From: Mycobacteriales bacterium
GTDB lineage: Bacteria > Actinomycetota > Actinomycetes > Mycobacteriales > QHCD01
Length of the DNA stretch: 45,553 bases
NCBI GenBank assembly: GCA_036497565.1
Contig: DASXJE010000090.1
Location: forward strand, 1-45,553
Reading direction: 5' to 3'
Of the stretch, positions 18,480-26,435 are shown piece after piece. A program made the translations under genes and the position numbers. Within the stretch, counting starts at the first letter, position 1. Each line of letters starts with the position of its first letter. The notes below the pieces were generated by a model. That model was not told the DNA's origin. It was given only the letters and a program-made list of their open reading frames with translations, and did not search any database.

Positions 18480-19124
18480 ATGGGGAGCCAATCGACTGAC
18501 CCGACCCGACTCCGCGGTCTCTATGTGGACGACCGGTCCGCGCTCGACCAACTCCTCGACGAGGTCGTCCTCGCGCAGGTGGGCCTGATCGCCGCCGATC
18601 GCGCCGTGGTGATCCCGACCGCGATGGCGCGGGACGGGGACCGCCTGCTGATCCATGGCTCCACGGGCTCCGGGTGGATGACGGCCCTCGCAGCGGGTGC
18701 GGACGCCTGCGTGTCGGTCACCGCACTCGACGGGGTCATCGTCGCGCGTTCGACGTTCGAGTCGTCGTTCGCCTACCGAAGCGCCACCGTGTTCGGACAC
18801 TTCGTCGCCCTCGCGGGCGGGGACAAGAAGCGCGGCCTGACCACGCTGACCGAGAAATTCATCCCGGGCCGTAACGGTGAGGTGCGGGCATCGACCGCAC
18901 GGGAGCTCGCGGCGACCCTGGTGCTGTCCATGCCGATCGAGAAATGGACCGTGAAGGTGTCATCGAGCTGGCCGGAAGATCCCGACGACGACGTCACCGG
19001 ACCGGCGTGGGCCGGCATCGTGCCGTTCGGGCGGCAGCCGGCCGGTCCGGCCCGCTCCGCCCCCGACCTGACGCCCGGTATCGACGTACCTCCGTCCGTG
19101 CTCGCATTGATCGACGGCCAATGA
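18480..19124 (+). CDS. Pyridoxamine 5'-phosphate oxidase-like flavin-binding protein
   Basis: This 214-residue protein fits the Pyridox_ox_2 group of split-barrel flavin-binding proteins. Visible features are VVIPTAMARDGDRLLIHGST, the DGVIVARSTFESSFAYRSA segment, and FIPGRNGEVRAST. These proteins bind FMN or F420, and many reduce small molecules or protect against oxidants; the substrate is unknown. The ATG has GAGGAAG just upstream, and the stop overlaps the acetyltransferase start (ATGA). Confidence 0.85.
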   Translation: MGSQSTDPTRLRGLYVDDRSALDQLLDEVVLAQVGLIAADRAVVIPTAMARDGDRLLIHGSTGSGWMTALAAGADACVSVTALDGVIVARSTFESSFAYRSATVFGHFVALAGGDKKRGLTTLTEKFIPGRNGEVRASTARELAATLVLSMPIEKWTVKVSSSWPEDPDDDVTGPAWAGIVPFGRQPAGPARSAPDLTPGIDVPPSVLALIDGQ

Positions 19125-19729
19125 CCGCAGCCGACGTCGGTCCCCATATCGCGACGGCCGACGACCGCGACGACGTGGTTTCGATCCTGACCGGCGCGTT
19201 CCATACCGACCCGACCTGGAGTTGGGCCTTTCCCGATGCGTCGATGCGTGCCGCGCAATACACGCGGCTGTGGGGGCTGCTGGTTGACGGCGCATTGCGC
19301 TACCCGTGGGTGTGGCTGACCCCGGGAAACACCGCCACGTCGGTGTGGATCCCGCCCGACGGAACGGATCTGTCCGACGAGCAGGAAGCGCTGGTGGAAC
19401 CGATGGTCGTCGAACTGCTCGGTGCCGATGCTCCGCGCGTCATCGAGACGATGGCGATGTTCGATGACGCGCATCCTCGGGCGGTTCCGCACTTCTACCT
19501 GACACTGTTGGGAACCGCGACCGCGCATCGTGGGCATGGATACGGGCTCGGTCTGCTGGCCGAGAACCTTCGCCGGATTGACGAGTTCCGGATGCCCGCA
19601 TACCTCGAGGCCAGCAACCCGGCCAACGTCGCGCTGTACGCACGGTACGGGTTCGACGTGTTCGCCTCGTTCACGCTTCCCCAGGGCGGACCCGAGGTGA
19701 TCACGATGTGGCGGGACGCGGCTGCCTAG
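19121..19729 (+). CDS. GNAT family N-acetyltransferase
   Basis: A 202-residue GNAT protein. The acetyl-CoA-binding motif is HRGHGYGLGLLAENL, followed by YLEASNPANVALYARYGFDV, which is typical of the family's C-terminal strands. It is coupled to the flavin-binding protein by ATGA and ends one base short of the opposing zinc-finger gene. Substrate unknown. Confidence 0.88.
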   Translation: MTAADVGPHIATADDRDDVVSILTGAFHTDPTWSWAFPDASMRAAQYTRLWGLLVDGALRYPWVWLTPGNTATSVWIPPDGTDLSDEQEALVEPMVVELLGADAPRVIETMAMFDDAHPRAVPHFYLTLLGTATAHRGHGYGLGLLAENLRRIDEFRMPAYLEASNPANVALYARYGFDVFASFTLPQGGPEVITMWRDAAA

Positions 19730-19730
19730 G

Positions 19731-20087
19731 TCAGCTCATACAGCGAACACATGTCGTGGCCGTAGGGCGTGCGGTGAGTCGTTCTGCGGCGATGTCCTCG
19801 CCGCACACGTCACACCTCCCGTAGGTTCCACGATCCAGCCGCTCGATCGCGCGGTCGACGGCGTCGAGGCGGGCCTTCGAATTGGCCAGCATGGCGGCGA
19901 TCTGGGCCCGCTCGAAGGCGATCGTGGCACCCTCCGGGTCGTGCTCGTCGTCGGCATTCGACGACTCGGACGCCTCGACCACGCCGTCGAAGTCCCGTTG
20001 GAGAGCGGCGATGTGATCAGTGACCCGGAGCCGTTCGCGTGCCAGGCTCTGCGCCACCTCCTCAGCGTCGCGGCCGTTGAGAGTCAC
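19731..20087 (-). CDS. DksA/TraR-type C4 zinc finger protein
   Basis: A 118-residue protein: an N-terminal helical part (RERLRVTDHIAALQRDFDG, then a long helix to about residue 88) and a C-terminal C4 zinc finger with C92, C95, C113 and C116. This is the DksA/TraR layout; DksA inserts into the RNA polymerase secondary channel, while actinobacterial members are less well defined. The acidic tip typical of active DksA is not obvious. GTG start preceded by TAGCGT seven bases upstream and no ribosome site. Confidence 0.88.
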   Translation of the reverse strand: MTLNGRDAEEVAQSLARERLRVTDHIAALQRDFDGVVEASESSNADDEHDPEGATIAFERAQIAAMLANSKARLDAVDRAIERLDRGTYGRCDVCGEDIAAERLTARPTATTCVRCMS

Positions 20088-20094
20088 ACATCAC

Positions 20095-20100
20095 ACGCTA
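20095..20100 (-). promoter_or_regulatory. Candidate -10 box (TAGCGT) for the zinc finger gene
   Basis: TAGCGT ends seven bases before the GTG at 20087, with no ribosome binding site between, so the message is likely leaderless. Confidence 0.5.
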
Positions 20101-20111
20101 ACCGCCGACGG

Positions 20112-20996
20112 TCAGCGATCCGGTGCGGCCCGGGTGATGAGTCGCCACAGCTCACGGGCGGCCGGATTGGTCGGCCCGGGAGCAGCGGCGACCGCGCTGA
20201 TGATCCAGTCGATCTTCGGGCCGCGGAGCGCGACCGCACGCAGAGTGCGTCGCTGTGTCGCGATCGCCTCGGCGATCAGTGCGACCCCTAGCCCGGCCTC
20301 GACGAGGTCGAGCAGGGTGGGGGTGTCATTGACCTCGAGGTTGATGTCCAGCTGCATGCCGGACCGACGCATCATCCGGTCGGCGAGGCCGCGCATGGCC
20401 CAGCCGCGCGGGTAGCCGATCAGACTTCGCCCGGTGAGATCGCCGGCACCGACGGTCTTCCGGTTTGCGTAGCGGTCGTCGGAGCGGCAGGCCAGCACCA
20501 TTGGCGTGTGAAACAGGTCGACCGCCACCAAGTGTTCCGTGGCGGGTTCCGGCGGTGAGACGACCGCGAGGTCGAGTGCGCCGTCGACCAGAAGCTGGTG
20601 CAGCTCCGAGGCGGACGCCTGGCGGATGCGCAGCTCGATCCCGGGGTAGCGGCGCTGAAACTGCGCAAGGGTGCGTGGCAGGTCGACCAGGCCCATCTCC
20701 TGCATCACACCGACAGCCACCGTTCCGCGCTGCAGACCTTGCACGGCGTCGACCGCGTCCGCTCCTGCTCGGGCGGCGGCGAGCGCGCGACGCGCATCCG
20801 GGAGGAGGGCCGACCCGGCCGTGGTCAGCCGGACCCGCCGGGTGGTCCGCTCGAAGAGCGCCGCATGCAGTTCGGTCTCCAGCGACCTGATCGTCGCCGA
20901 CAGTCCCGACTGCGAAACGTGCATCCGCGCGGCCGCACGGGTGAAGTGCCGCTCATCGGCGACCGCGACGAAGTACTCCAGCGCCCGCAACTCCAT
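20112..20996 (-). CDS. LysR family transcription regulator
   Basis: A 294-residue LysR-type regulator. Residues 1-60 form the winged helix-turn-helix (MELRALEYFVAVADERHFTR, then AAARMHVSQSGLSATIRSLE); the rest is the two-lobed effector domain. It is divergent from the DUF1275-dehydrogenase pair, the usual arrangement for a LysR regulator and its target. The ATG at 20996 is preceded by TAGAAT six bases upstream, suggesting a leaderless message. Confidence 0.93.
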   Translation of the reverse strand: MELRALEYFVAVADERHFTRAAARMHVSQSGLSATIRSLETELHAALFERTTRRVRLTTAGSALLPDARRALAAARAGADAVDAVQGLQRGTVAVGVMQEMGLVDLPRTLAQFQRRYPGIELRIRQASASELHQLLVDGALDLAVVSPPEPATEHLVAVDLFHTPMVLACRSDDRYANRKTVGAGDLTGRSLIGYPRGWAMRGLADRMMRRSGMQLDINLEVNDTPTLLDLVEAGLGVALIAEAIATQRRTLRAVALRGPKIDWIISAVAAAPGPTNPAARELWRLITRAAPDR

Positions 20997-21048
20997 TCAG
21001 CAATTCTAGTTCTTACTGCGATCGGATTCTTCTGTTGGACAGCTGAAT
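20995..21048. promoter_or_regulatory. Intergenic promoter/operator region of LysR and DUF1275 genes
   Basis: The region holds a TAGAAT -10 box for the lysR gene (reverse strand, 21003-21008) and a 7-base inverted repeat, ATTCAGC at 20995-21001 with GCTGAAT at 21042-21048. LysR proteins bind such dyads near divergent promoters, but a clear T-N11-A core is not obvious. Confidence 0.35.
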
Positions 21049-21088
21049 CGTGACGGCCCACGCTAGGGCTGTCCACGAAGGAGCAGAC

Positions 21089-21880
21089 ATGACCACACAC
21101 CTCGCATCAGTCGCAGCATCGACGACCGTCCGCCCGGTGTGGCGGCGGCTGACGGCGGACCCGGCGCACGGTCCACTGCCCGCCCTGCTCCTCGGCCTCA
21201 CCCTGCTGACCGGCGTCGTCGACGCGGTCAGCATTCTCGCGCTGGGCCGGGTCTTCGTCGCAAATATGACGGGAAACATCGTGTTCGTCGGGTTCGCGCT
21301 CGCCGGGGCGGCCGGGTTCTCCCTCGCCGCATCCCTTTCCGGACTCGCCGGCTTCCTCGTCGGCGCCCGCTTCGGCGGAAAGTTCATCCACCGGTTCGGC
21401 GGCGACCGTGCCGTCCTGCTTGCCGCGGGGTCCGGAGTCGAGCTCGCCCTCGTCTCGACCGGGCTCTTCCTCGCCGCGGCGTCCGGAGCCGCGCCGTCGC
21501 CCATCGCCCGAGACGTGATCGCGGGCGTGCTGGCGGTCGGCACCGGCCTGCAGAACGCCGTCGTACGCCGCCTCGCCGTCCCGGACCTCACGACGACCGT
21601 GCTGACGATGACCCTCACCGGAATCGCCGCCGATCACCGCAGCGGCACGCCGAACCCGGCATTCGCCCGGCGGCTGGTCGCCGTCGCGACGATGCTTGTC
21701 GGTGCGGTCGCCGGAGCGGAGCTCGTCCTGCACGACGGCGCGACGGCCGGGCTCGCGCTGGCCACGGTGTTGCTGGCCGGCGTGACCGTCGCCGCCGCAC
21801 AAACCACCCGCCGGCCGGCCACCTGGCGCCCGACACTGGGAACGGATCGGAAGCCGGCCGTAGAAGGAGGAAGACGATGA
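21089..21880 (+). CDS. DUF1275 (YoaK family) membrane protein
   Basis: A 263-residue membrane protein with about six spans. The segments LLTGVVDAVSILALGRVFVA, NMTGNIVFVGFALAG and GLQNAVVRRLAVPDLTTTVL are the conserved DUF1275 core; the family is of unknown transport function. The start is the ATG with AAGGAG six bases upstream. It overlaps the dehydrogenase start as ATGA and is probably controlled by the divergent LysR regulator. Confidence 0.9.
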   Translation: MTTHLASVAASTTVRPVWRRLTADPAHGPLPALLLGLTLLTGVVDAVSILALGRVFVANMTGNIVFVGFALAGAAGFSLAASLSGLAGFLVGARFGGKFIHRFGGDRAVLLAAGSGVELALVSTGLFLAAASGAAPSPIARDVIAGVLAVGTGLQNAVVRRLAVPDLTTTVLTMTLTGIAADHRSGTPNPAFARRLVAVATMLVGAVAGAELVLHDGATAGLALATVLLAGVTVAAAQTTRRPATWRPTLGTDRKPAVEGGRR

Positions 21881-22713
21881 ATGTCACGATCATCGGCGCG
21901 GGACACATGGGGTCCGCGATGGCTGCCCGCCTGGCGGACACCGGCCACGACGTCACGCTCTGGGACCGCACCCCGGACCGGCGCGACCATCTCGCCGATG
22001 CCGGCGTCACGGTCGTCGCCGATCTGGCCTCCGCGGTCGCCGATGCGTCGGTCGTCATCACGATGGTGACCAACGGTACGGCGGTCAATGCGGTCGCCGG
22101 CCAGATGCTGGACGCGACCCCGGACCACGCGGTGTGGGTGCAGGCGTCGACCGTCGGTGCCGAATGGGCGGACCGGCTGCGCGCCCTTGCCGACACGCAT
22201 CACCGCCAGATGCTGGACGCCCCGGTGTCCGGCAGCACCCAACCGGCGCGGGAGGGCAAGCTCAGCTGGCTCGTCGCGGGCCCTAGTTCTGCGGTGGATG
22301 TCGCGCGACCCGTCCTCGACGCCCTCGGTGAGCGTGTCCTCCACGTCGGAGCAGGGCAGGAGGCCAGCCGGCTCAAGCTTGTGGTCAACACGTGGATGAC
22401 CGCGGCGACCGTCGCGATGGCCGACGCGCTCGTCGCCAGTGACCGTCTCGGCATCCCGCGATCGGCGCTGCTCGAGGTGATGGCCGGCGGCCCGTTGGCC
22501 ATGCCCTACGCCATACAGAAGGCGAAAATGATGACCGACGGGAACTACACCGCGGGCTTCCCGGTCGAACTCGCGCTCAAGGACATCCGGCTCACCGAAG
22601 CGGCAGAAGGCACTCAGCCGCCGCTCATGCGCGCGGTCGAGGAACGACTCGTCCGCGCCGTCGATGCCGGGCACGGCCGCGACGACATCGCCGCCGTAGG
22701 CGCGGTCGACTAG
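21877..22713 (+). CDS. 3-hydroxyisobutyrate dehydrogenase-like NAD(P)-dependent oxidoreductase
   Basis: This 278-residue beta-hydroxyacid dehydrogenase has the N-terminal nucleotide-binding motif GAGHMGSAMAARL, the substrate-binding stretch DAPVSGSTQPAREGKLSWLV, and the catalytic lysine in GQEASRLKLVVNTW. FPVELALKDIRL is the usual C-terminal family motif. Candidate substrates are 3-hydroxyisobutyrate, tartronate semialdehyde or glyoxylate. GAAGGAGG precedes the ATG. Confidence 0.9.
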   Translation: MNVTIIGAGHMGSAMAARLADTGHDVTLWDRTPDRRDHLADAGVTVVADLASAVADASVVITMVTNGTAVNAVAGQMLDATPDHAVWVQASTVGAEWADRLRALADTHHRQMLDAPVSGSTQPAREGKLSWLVAGPSSAVDVARPVLDALGERVLHVGAGQEASRLKLVVNTWMTAATVAMADALVASDRLGIPRSALLEVMAGGPLAMPYAIQKAKMMTDGNYTAGFPVELALKDIRLTEAAEGTQPPLMRAVEERLVRAVDAGHGRDDIAAVGAVD

Positions 22714-22715
22714 GG

Positions 22716-22976
22716 TCAGCCGCCCTTCGACAGCAGCAAGATCACGACCGAGGTGGTGAAGAATGCCAGCGGAAGGAGGGCGAAGCCCAGAGCCAACTGC
22801 CATAGCGAGTACTCGGGGGACGGTTGGTTGGCCTCATCGCCGCCACCCCCGTGCCGACCGCCACCACCGCGACCACCGCGATAGCCGCCACCCCCGTGCC
22901 GACCGCCACCGCCGGACCGCGATGGTCCGCTCCGGCGACGACTCCACCTGGACCGCTGCGGCGCCTTCATGAGCAC
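22716..22976 (-). CDS. Small Gly/Arg/His-rich protein with C-terminal membrane span
   Basis: An 86-residue protein I do not recognise. A basic N-terminus is followed by a low-complexity stretch with GGGGRHGGGG twice, then an acidic linker and one hydrophobic C-terminal helix (WQLALGFALLPLAFFTTSVV). It would be tail-anchored with the Gly/Arg part on one side. The DNA has a perfect 27-base direct repeat (22839-22865 and 22884-22910, 45 bases apart). A TAGCGT box seven bases before the GTG supports the start; an ATG two codons later is the alternative. Its stop lies two bases from the opposing dehydrogenase stop. Confidence 0.6.
   Translation of the reverse strand: MLMKAPQRSRWSRRRSGPSRSGGGGRHGGGGYRGGRGGGGRHGGGGDEANQPSPEYSLWQLALGFALLPLAFFTTSVVILLLSKGG
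22839..22910. repeat. 27-base direct repeat, two copies
   Basis: Identical copies at 22839-22865 and 22884-22910 with a 45-base period, a multiple of three. They encode the repeated Gly/Arg/His segment of the small membrane protein and are consistent with in-frame duplication. Confidence 0.8.
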
Positions 22977-22983
22977 GTCATCG

Positions 22984-22989
22984 ACGCTA
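22984..22989 (-). promoter_or_regulatory. Candidate -10 box (TAGCGT) for the Gly/Arg-rich small protein
   Basis: TAGCGT ends seven bases before the GTG at 22976; there is no ribosome binding site, consistent with leaderless expression. Confidence 0.45.
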
Positions 22990-23036
22990 ACACCGCAGCT
23001 GCGGCGGCACGCCCGGACTAAAGAGAAGGCCGCGCG

Positions 23037-23174
23037 TTACGTGCGTTGGTTGGTCGGTGGCACGATCTGAGTATTGCCCTTGGCCTCTGCCTTCGAGTGC
23101 TTCTCGGCGCGCTTTTCCTTGAGCGACTTGCCCGTCTTCTTCGACATGTGTTGCCGAGGCGATTTATCGGCCAT
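23037..23174 (-). CDS. 45-residue lysine-rich small protein
   Basis: A short gene from ATG (23172-23174) to TAA (23037-23039). The protein begins MADKSPRQHMSKKTGKSLKE and continues KRAEKHSKAEAKG, ending in PPTNQRT; it is very basic and has no membrane span. Short Lys-rich proteins of this form, with a KSLKEKR-like core, are widespread in actinobacteria; I know no assigned function. The start is well supported by AAAGGAG five bases upstream. Confidence 0.8.
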   Translation of the reverse strand: MADKSPRQHMSKKTGKSLKEKRAEKHSKAEAKGNTQIVPPTNQRT

Positions 23175-23190
23175 GGCTGCTCCTTTGAGC

Positions 23191-23220
23191 GGAAGCCTGG
23201 CTGGCTTCCTGACCACCGTA
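23191..23220 (-). promoter_or_regulatory. Promoter box and 5' hairpin of the 45-residue protein gene
   Basis: A TACGGT box (reverse strand, 23215-23220) would start transcription near 23207. A perfect 7-bp hairpin (GGAAGCC and GGCTTCC around five bases, 23191-23209) lies at that expected 5' end. It could protect or regulate the short mRNA, or alternatively end transcription from ychF. Confidence 0.4.
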
Positions 23221-23290
23221 CGCCGGGATGGGCGCGTCTGGTCGTCGGCGCGAGCCTCGCCGTCACGCAGGTGCGATGCAGCGACCGGCG

Positions 23291-24364
23291 TCAGACGTTG
23301 AAGCGGAACTCCACGACGTCACCGTCGGCCATGACGTAGTCCTTGCCCTCCATGCGGACCCGGCCCGCGGACCGCGCCGCATTCATGGACTCTGCGGCGA
23401 TCAGGTCGTCGTAGGAGACGACCTCGGCCTTGATGAATCCGCGCTGGAAGTCGGTGTGGATCACGCCGGCGGCCTCTGGCGCGGTCGCGCCGACCGGGAT
23501 GGTCCACGCCCGCGACTCCTTCGGCCCGGCCGTGAGGAAGGTCTGCAACCCGAGGGTCGCGAAACCGACCCGGACCAGCTGGTGCAAGCCGGCCTCCTCC
23601 TGGCCCACCGCCGCCAGCAGCTCGGCCGCTTCGTCATCGGGGAGCTCCACCAGCTCCGACTCGGTCTTGGCATCGAGAACGATCGCCTCGGCCGGCGCGA
23701 CCATCGCGCGCAGCCGGTCGAGGTATTCGGAGTCGGCGAGTTCACCCTCGTCGACGTTGAAGACATACAGGAAAGGTTTCGTCGTCAGCAGGCCGAGTTC
23801 GCGCAGCATCTCCGCGTCGACGCCCGCGGAGAAGAGCGTGCGCCCGGAGTCGAGGATCTCGCGCGCCTCCTGCGCCGCCTCGAGAAGCGCACGCCGGTCC
23901 TTGTGCAGCCGAGATTCCTTCTCCAGCCGGGGAATCGCCTTGTCCAGGGTCTGCAGATCGGCGAGCACGAGCTCGGTGTTCACCGTCTCGATGTCGTCGC
24001 TCGGGGACACCTTCCCGTCGACGTGAGCGACATCGGGGTCGCCGAAACCGCGGATCACCTGGCAGATCGCGTTGGCTTCGCGGATGTGGGCGAGGAACTG
24101 GTTACCGAGGCCCTGGCCCTCGCTGGCCCCCCGCACCAGGCCGGCGATGTCGACGAAGGAGACCGTCGCCGGTACGACGCGGGCGCTGTCGAAGAGCTTG
24201 GCGAGTACGTCGAGCCGAGGGTCCGGGACACCGACGACGCCGACGTTGGGCGAGATCGTGGCGAACGGGTAGTTGGCGGCGACGACATCGTTCTTGGTCA
24301 GGGCGTTGAAAAGGGTCGACTTGCCCACATTGGGCAGGCCGACGATTCCGATGGTAAGAGCCAC
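23291..24364 (-). CDS. ychF: YchF/OLA1-type GTPase/ATPase
   Basis: A 357-residue protein of normal YchF length. The nucleotide-binding segment is GIVGLPNVGKSTLFNALTK. The G4 position reads NVDE, the family change that favours ATP over GTP. A TGS domain ends the protein (DGDVVEFRFNV). YchF binds ribosomes and affects stress responses. The GTG at 24364 gives the usual VALTIGIVG start. TAGCAT ends eight bases upstream, suggesting a leaderless message; the 15 extra in-frame residues upstream are not family-like. Confidence 0.95.
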   Translation of the reverse strand: MALTIGIVGLPNVGKSTLFNALTKNDVVAANYPFATISPNVGVVGVPDPRLDVLAKLFDSARVVPATVSFVDIAGLVRGASEGQGLGNQFLAHIREANAICQVIRGFGDPDVAHVDGKVSPSDDIETVNTELVLADLQTLDKAIPRLEKESRLHKDRRALLEAAQEAREILDSGRTLFSAGVDAEMLRELGLLTTKPFLYVFNVDEGELADSEYLDRLRAMVAPAEAIVLDAKTESELVELPDDEAAELLAAVGQEEAGLHQLVRVGFATLGLQTFLTAGPKESRAWTIPVGATAPEAAGVIHTDFQRGFIKAEVVSYDDLIAAESMNAARSAGRVRMEGKDYVMADGDVVEFRFNV

Positions 24365-24372
24365 GGGCACCG

Positions 24373-24378
24373 ATGCTA
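24373..24378 (-). promoter_or_regulatory. Candidate -10 box (TAGCAT) for ychF
   Basis: TAGCAT ends eight bases before the GTG start at 24364, and no ribosome binding site is present. Confidence 0.5.
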
Positions 24379-24495
24379 GGCGTCGGCAGATCCGCTCCGA
24401 GCAGCGCATTCGCCCGACCGGAGCCCAGCTCCTGCAATAGGGGGTGTCGGCGCGGCATCCCGGAAACTGTCGGTGTCCGATGTCAGCATTTCCTC

Positions 24496-25923
24496 ATGGA
24501 CGTCACCACTGTGCTGATCGGCCTGCTGATGCTGGCTGCCGGACTGGTGGCCGGGCTCGCGCTGGGTCGTGGTGCCGCCCGGACGGCTGCCGCACAGCGC
24601 GACTCCCTGCGGGCCGATCGCGAGACGCTGCGGGCGGAGCGGATCGCGCTCGATGAGCGCGCCCGCGCTGCGGAGGCGGAGTCTGTCCGACTCGACGCCA
24701 CGCTGGAGCACGAGCGCCGGGCGGCAGGCGAGCAGATCGCCCGTCTCGAGGAGGGCGAGCAGCGGCTCCGGGACACGTTCAGCACCCTGTCCCAGGAGGC
24801 GCTGTCCCGCAGCTCGCGGGAGTTCATGACGCTCGCGGAGACCCGGTTGAAGCAGGCCGGCGTCGTCGCCGACGGTGACCTGGCCGCGCGCCAGCAGGCG
24901 ATCGAGAGCCTGGTCGGCCCACTGCGGGATGCCCTCGGCAAGGTCGAGGAGCAGATGCAGACCGTGGAGCGCGAGCGGGTCGGCTCCTACCGCGCGCTGC
25001 GCGAGCAGGTCCTGACGATGCAGCAGAGCTCCGCACGCCTCGAGCAGGAGACCAGCCAGCTCGTCACCGCGCTTCGCGCGCCGCAGATCCGGGGCCGGTG
25101 GGGTGAGCTGCAGCTCGAGCAGATCATCCGCACCGCCGGGATGGTCGAGCACTGCGACTTCGTCACCCAGGCAAGCGTGAGCAACGCCGACGGCGGCGCG
25201 CTGCGGCCCGACCTCGTCGTCCGCCTCGCCGGCGACAAGAACGTCGTCGTCGACGCCAAGGTGTCCTTCATCGGTTTCCTCGAGGCGATGGAGGCGCGCG
25301 ACGACACGACCCGCACCGCCCGGCTGCGGGCCCATGCCCGGCATATGCGCGAGCACGTCGACCGGCTCGCCGACAAGGCGTACTGGAAGCATTTCGACGC
25401 GACGCCGGAGTTCGTCGTGATGTTCGTGCCGGCCGAGGTGTTCCTCAACGCCGCACTGGAACATGATCCCTCGCTGCTCGAGCACGCCTTCGAGCGCAAC
25501 GTGGTGATCGCGACACCGTCGACCCTCATTGCGCTACTGCGCACCGTCGCCTACACGTGGCGCCAGGAAGCCCTCGCGGAGAACGCCGCGAAGATCCACC
25601 AGCTGGGCAAGGAGTTGCACGGCCGGCTCGCGACCATGGGCGGGCACTTCGCCCGGATGGGCGGCCAGTTGAGCAGGACGGTCGACCAGTACAACCAGAC
25701 CGTCGCCTCGCTGGAGAGCCGCGTACTGGTCAGCGCGCGCAAGCTCACCGAGCTCCAGGTCAGCGGCACCGAGTTGGCGGCGGCGGAGCAGATCACCGCG
25801 GTGCCGCGCCGGCTGCAGGCCCCCGAGCTGGTCGCCTCGGCCAGCGACGCCCTGATCGCCCTCCCCGACTCGCCCCCGCAGAGTCGCCCGACGCCCGAGA
25901 GCGGTACGGCCGGGGGCGGGTGA
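24496..25923 (+). CDS. rmuC: RmuC family DNA recombination protein
   Basis: A 475-residue protein with an N-terminal membrane span (TVLIGLLMLAAGLVAGLALG), a long coiled coil (about 30-180), then the RmuC domain: RGRWGELQLEQIIRTAGMVE, VVDAKVSFIGFLEAME and FVVMFVPAEVFLNAALE. The DAK motif recalls restriction-nuclease-like folds. RmuC limits inversions at short repeats in E. coli. The ATG lacks a clear ribosome site; it begins 132 bases from the divergent ychF start. Confidence 0.93.
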   Translation: MDVTTVLIGLLMLAAGLVAGLALGRGAARTAAAQRDSLRADRETLRAERIALDERARAAEAESVRLDATLEHERRAAGEQIARLEEGEQRLRDTFSTLSQEALSRSSREFMTLAETRLKQAGVVADGDLAARQQAIESLVGPLRDALGKVEEQMQTVERERVGSYRALREQVLTMQQSSARLEQETSQLVTALRAPQIRGRWGELQLEQIIRTAGMVEHCDFVTQASVSNADGGALRPDLVVRLAGDKNVVVDAKVSFIGFLEAMEARDDTTRTARLRAHARHMREHVDRLADKAYWKHFDATPEFVVMFVPAEVFLNAALEHDPSLLEHAFERNVVIATPSTLIALLRTVAYTWRQEALAENAAKIHQLGKELHGRLATMGGHFARMGGQLSRTVDQYNQTVASLESRVLVSARKLTELQVSGTELAAAEQITAVPRRLQAPELVASASDALIALPDSPPQSRPTPESGTAGGG

Positions 25924-25976
25924 GCGCAGGGAGGCGCCCTCTTCCGGCCGAGCACGCGGCGCGCCACCGGGCCAGC

Positions 25977-25982
25977 TAACGT
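25977..25982 (+). promoter_or_regulatory. Candidate -10 box (TAACGT) for the DUF6542 gene
   Basis: TAACGT fits TANNNT and lies 33 bases before the GTG at 26016, leaving room for a short leader with the GGAGG site. Confidence 0.35.
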
Positions 25983-26015
25983 TGGGTCATACCCATCGAG
26001 TGGCCGGAGGCACGT

Positions 26016-26417
26016 GTGTCGACCAAGGTGGAACCGCCGCGCAGCGGCTCGCGGAAACGGACTACGCCGAGCCCCGGGATGGCCGGCCCGGTCGCGGCGC
26101 TGCTCGTATTCGTCGTGTCGGGGATCGCCGGGTCCATCGACGTATTCACCGGTCCCGGACTGCGGCTGCTGTTCACCATCTGCCTCGTCGTCAGCACCGC
26201 GGTCGCCGCCGCCCTGGTACGCCGCGGCGATCTGCTCTGGGTCGTGCTGGCACCGCCCCTGATCTGCCTGGCATTGGCGATGGTCAACGTGTTGACCACC
26301 GCGCACAGCGCGACCGGCCTGACGATGGACTACCTGGCCCACGGGTTCCCGGCCATCGCGATCGCCGTCGGCCTCGCCGCGCTGATCGGCGGCATCCGGC
26401 TGCTCAACCGGAAGTGA
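26016..26417 (+). CDS. DUF6542-type membrane protein
   Basis: A 133-residue protein: a basic N-terminal tail, then about four membrane spans (VAALLVFVVSGIAGSIDVF, LLFTICLVVSTAVAAALV, LLWVVLAPPLICLALAMVNV, IAIAVGLAALIGGI). The RRGDLLWVVLAPPL core resembles DUF6542 proteins such as Rv1111c, which likewise lies between ispH and ychF. Function unknown. GTG start with CGGAGG upstream. Confidence 0.8.
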   Translation: MSTKVEPPRSGSRKRTTPSPGMAGPVAALLVFVVSGIAGSIDVFTGPGLRLLFTICLVVSTAVAAALVRRGDLLWVVLAPPLICLALAMVNVLTTAHSATGLTMDYLAHGFPAIAIAVGLAALIGGIRLLNRK

Positions 26418-26435
26418 ACCGCGGCCGGACTCCGG

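Noticed and set aside
22824-23021. A forward-strand frame rich in Ala, Thr and Pro opposite the Gly/Arg-rich small protein
   Set aside because: It has no ribosome site or promoter box, while the reverse frame has a TAGCGT box, a membrane span and a stop fitted against its neighbour.
23018-23266. An 82-residue reverse-strand frame overlapping the 45-residue protein
   Set aside because: It is Arg-rich and out of frame with the well-supported short gene, which has the strong ribosome site.
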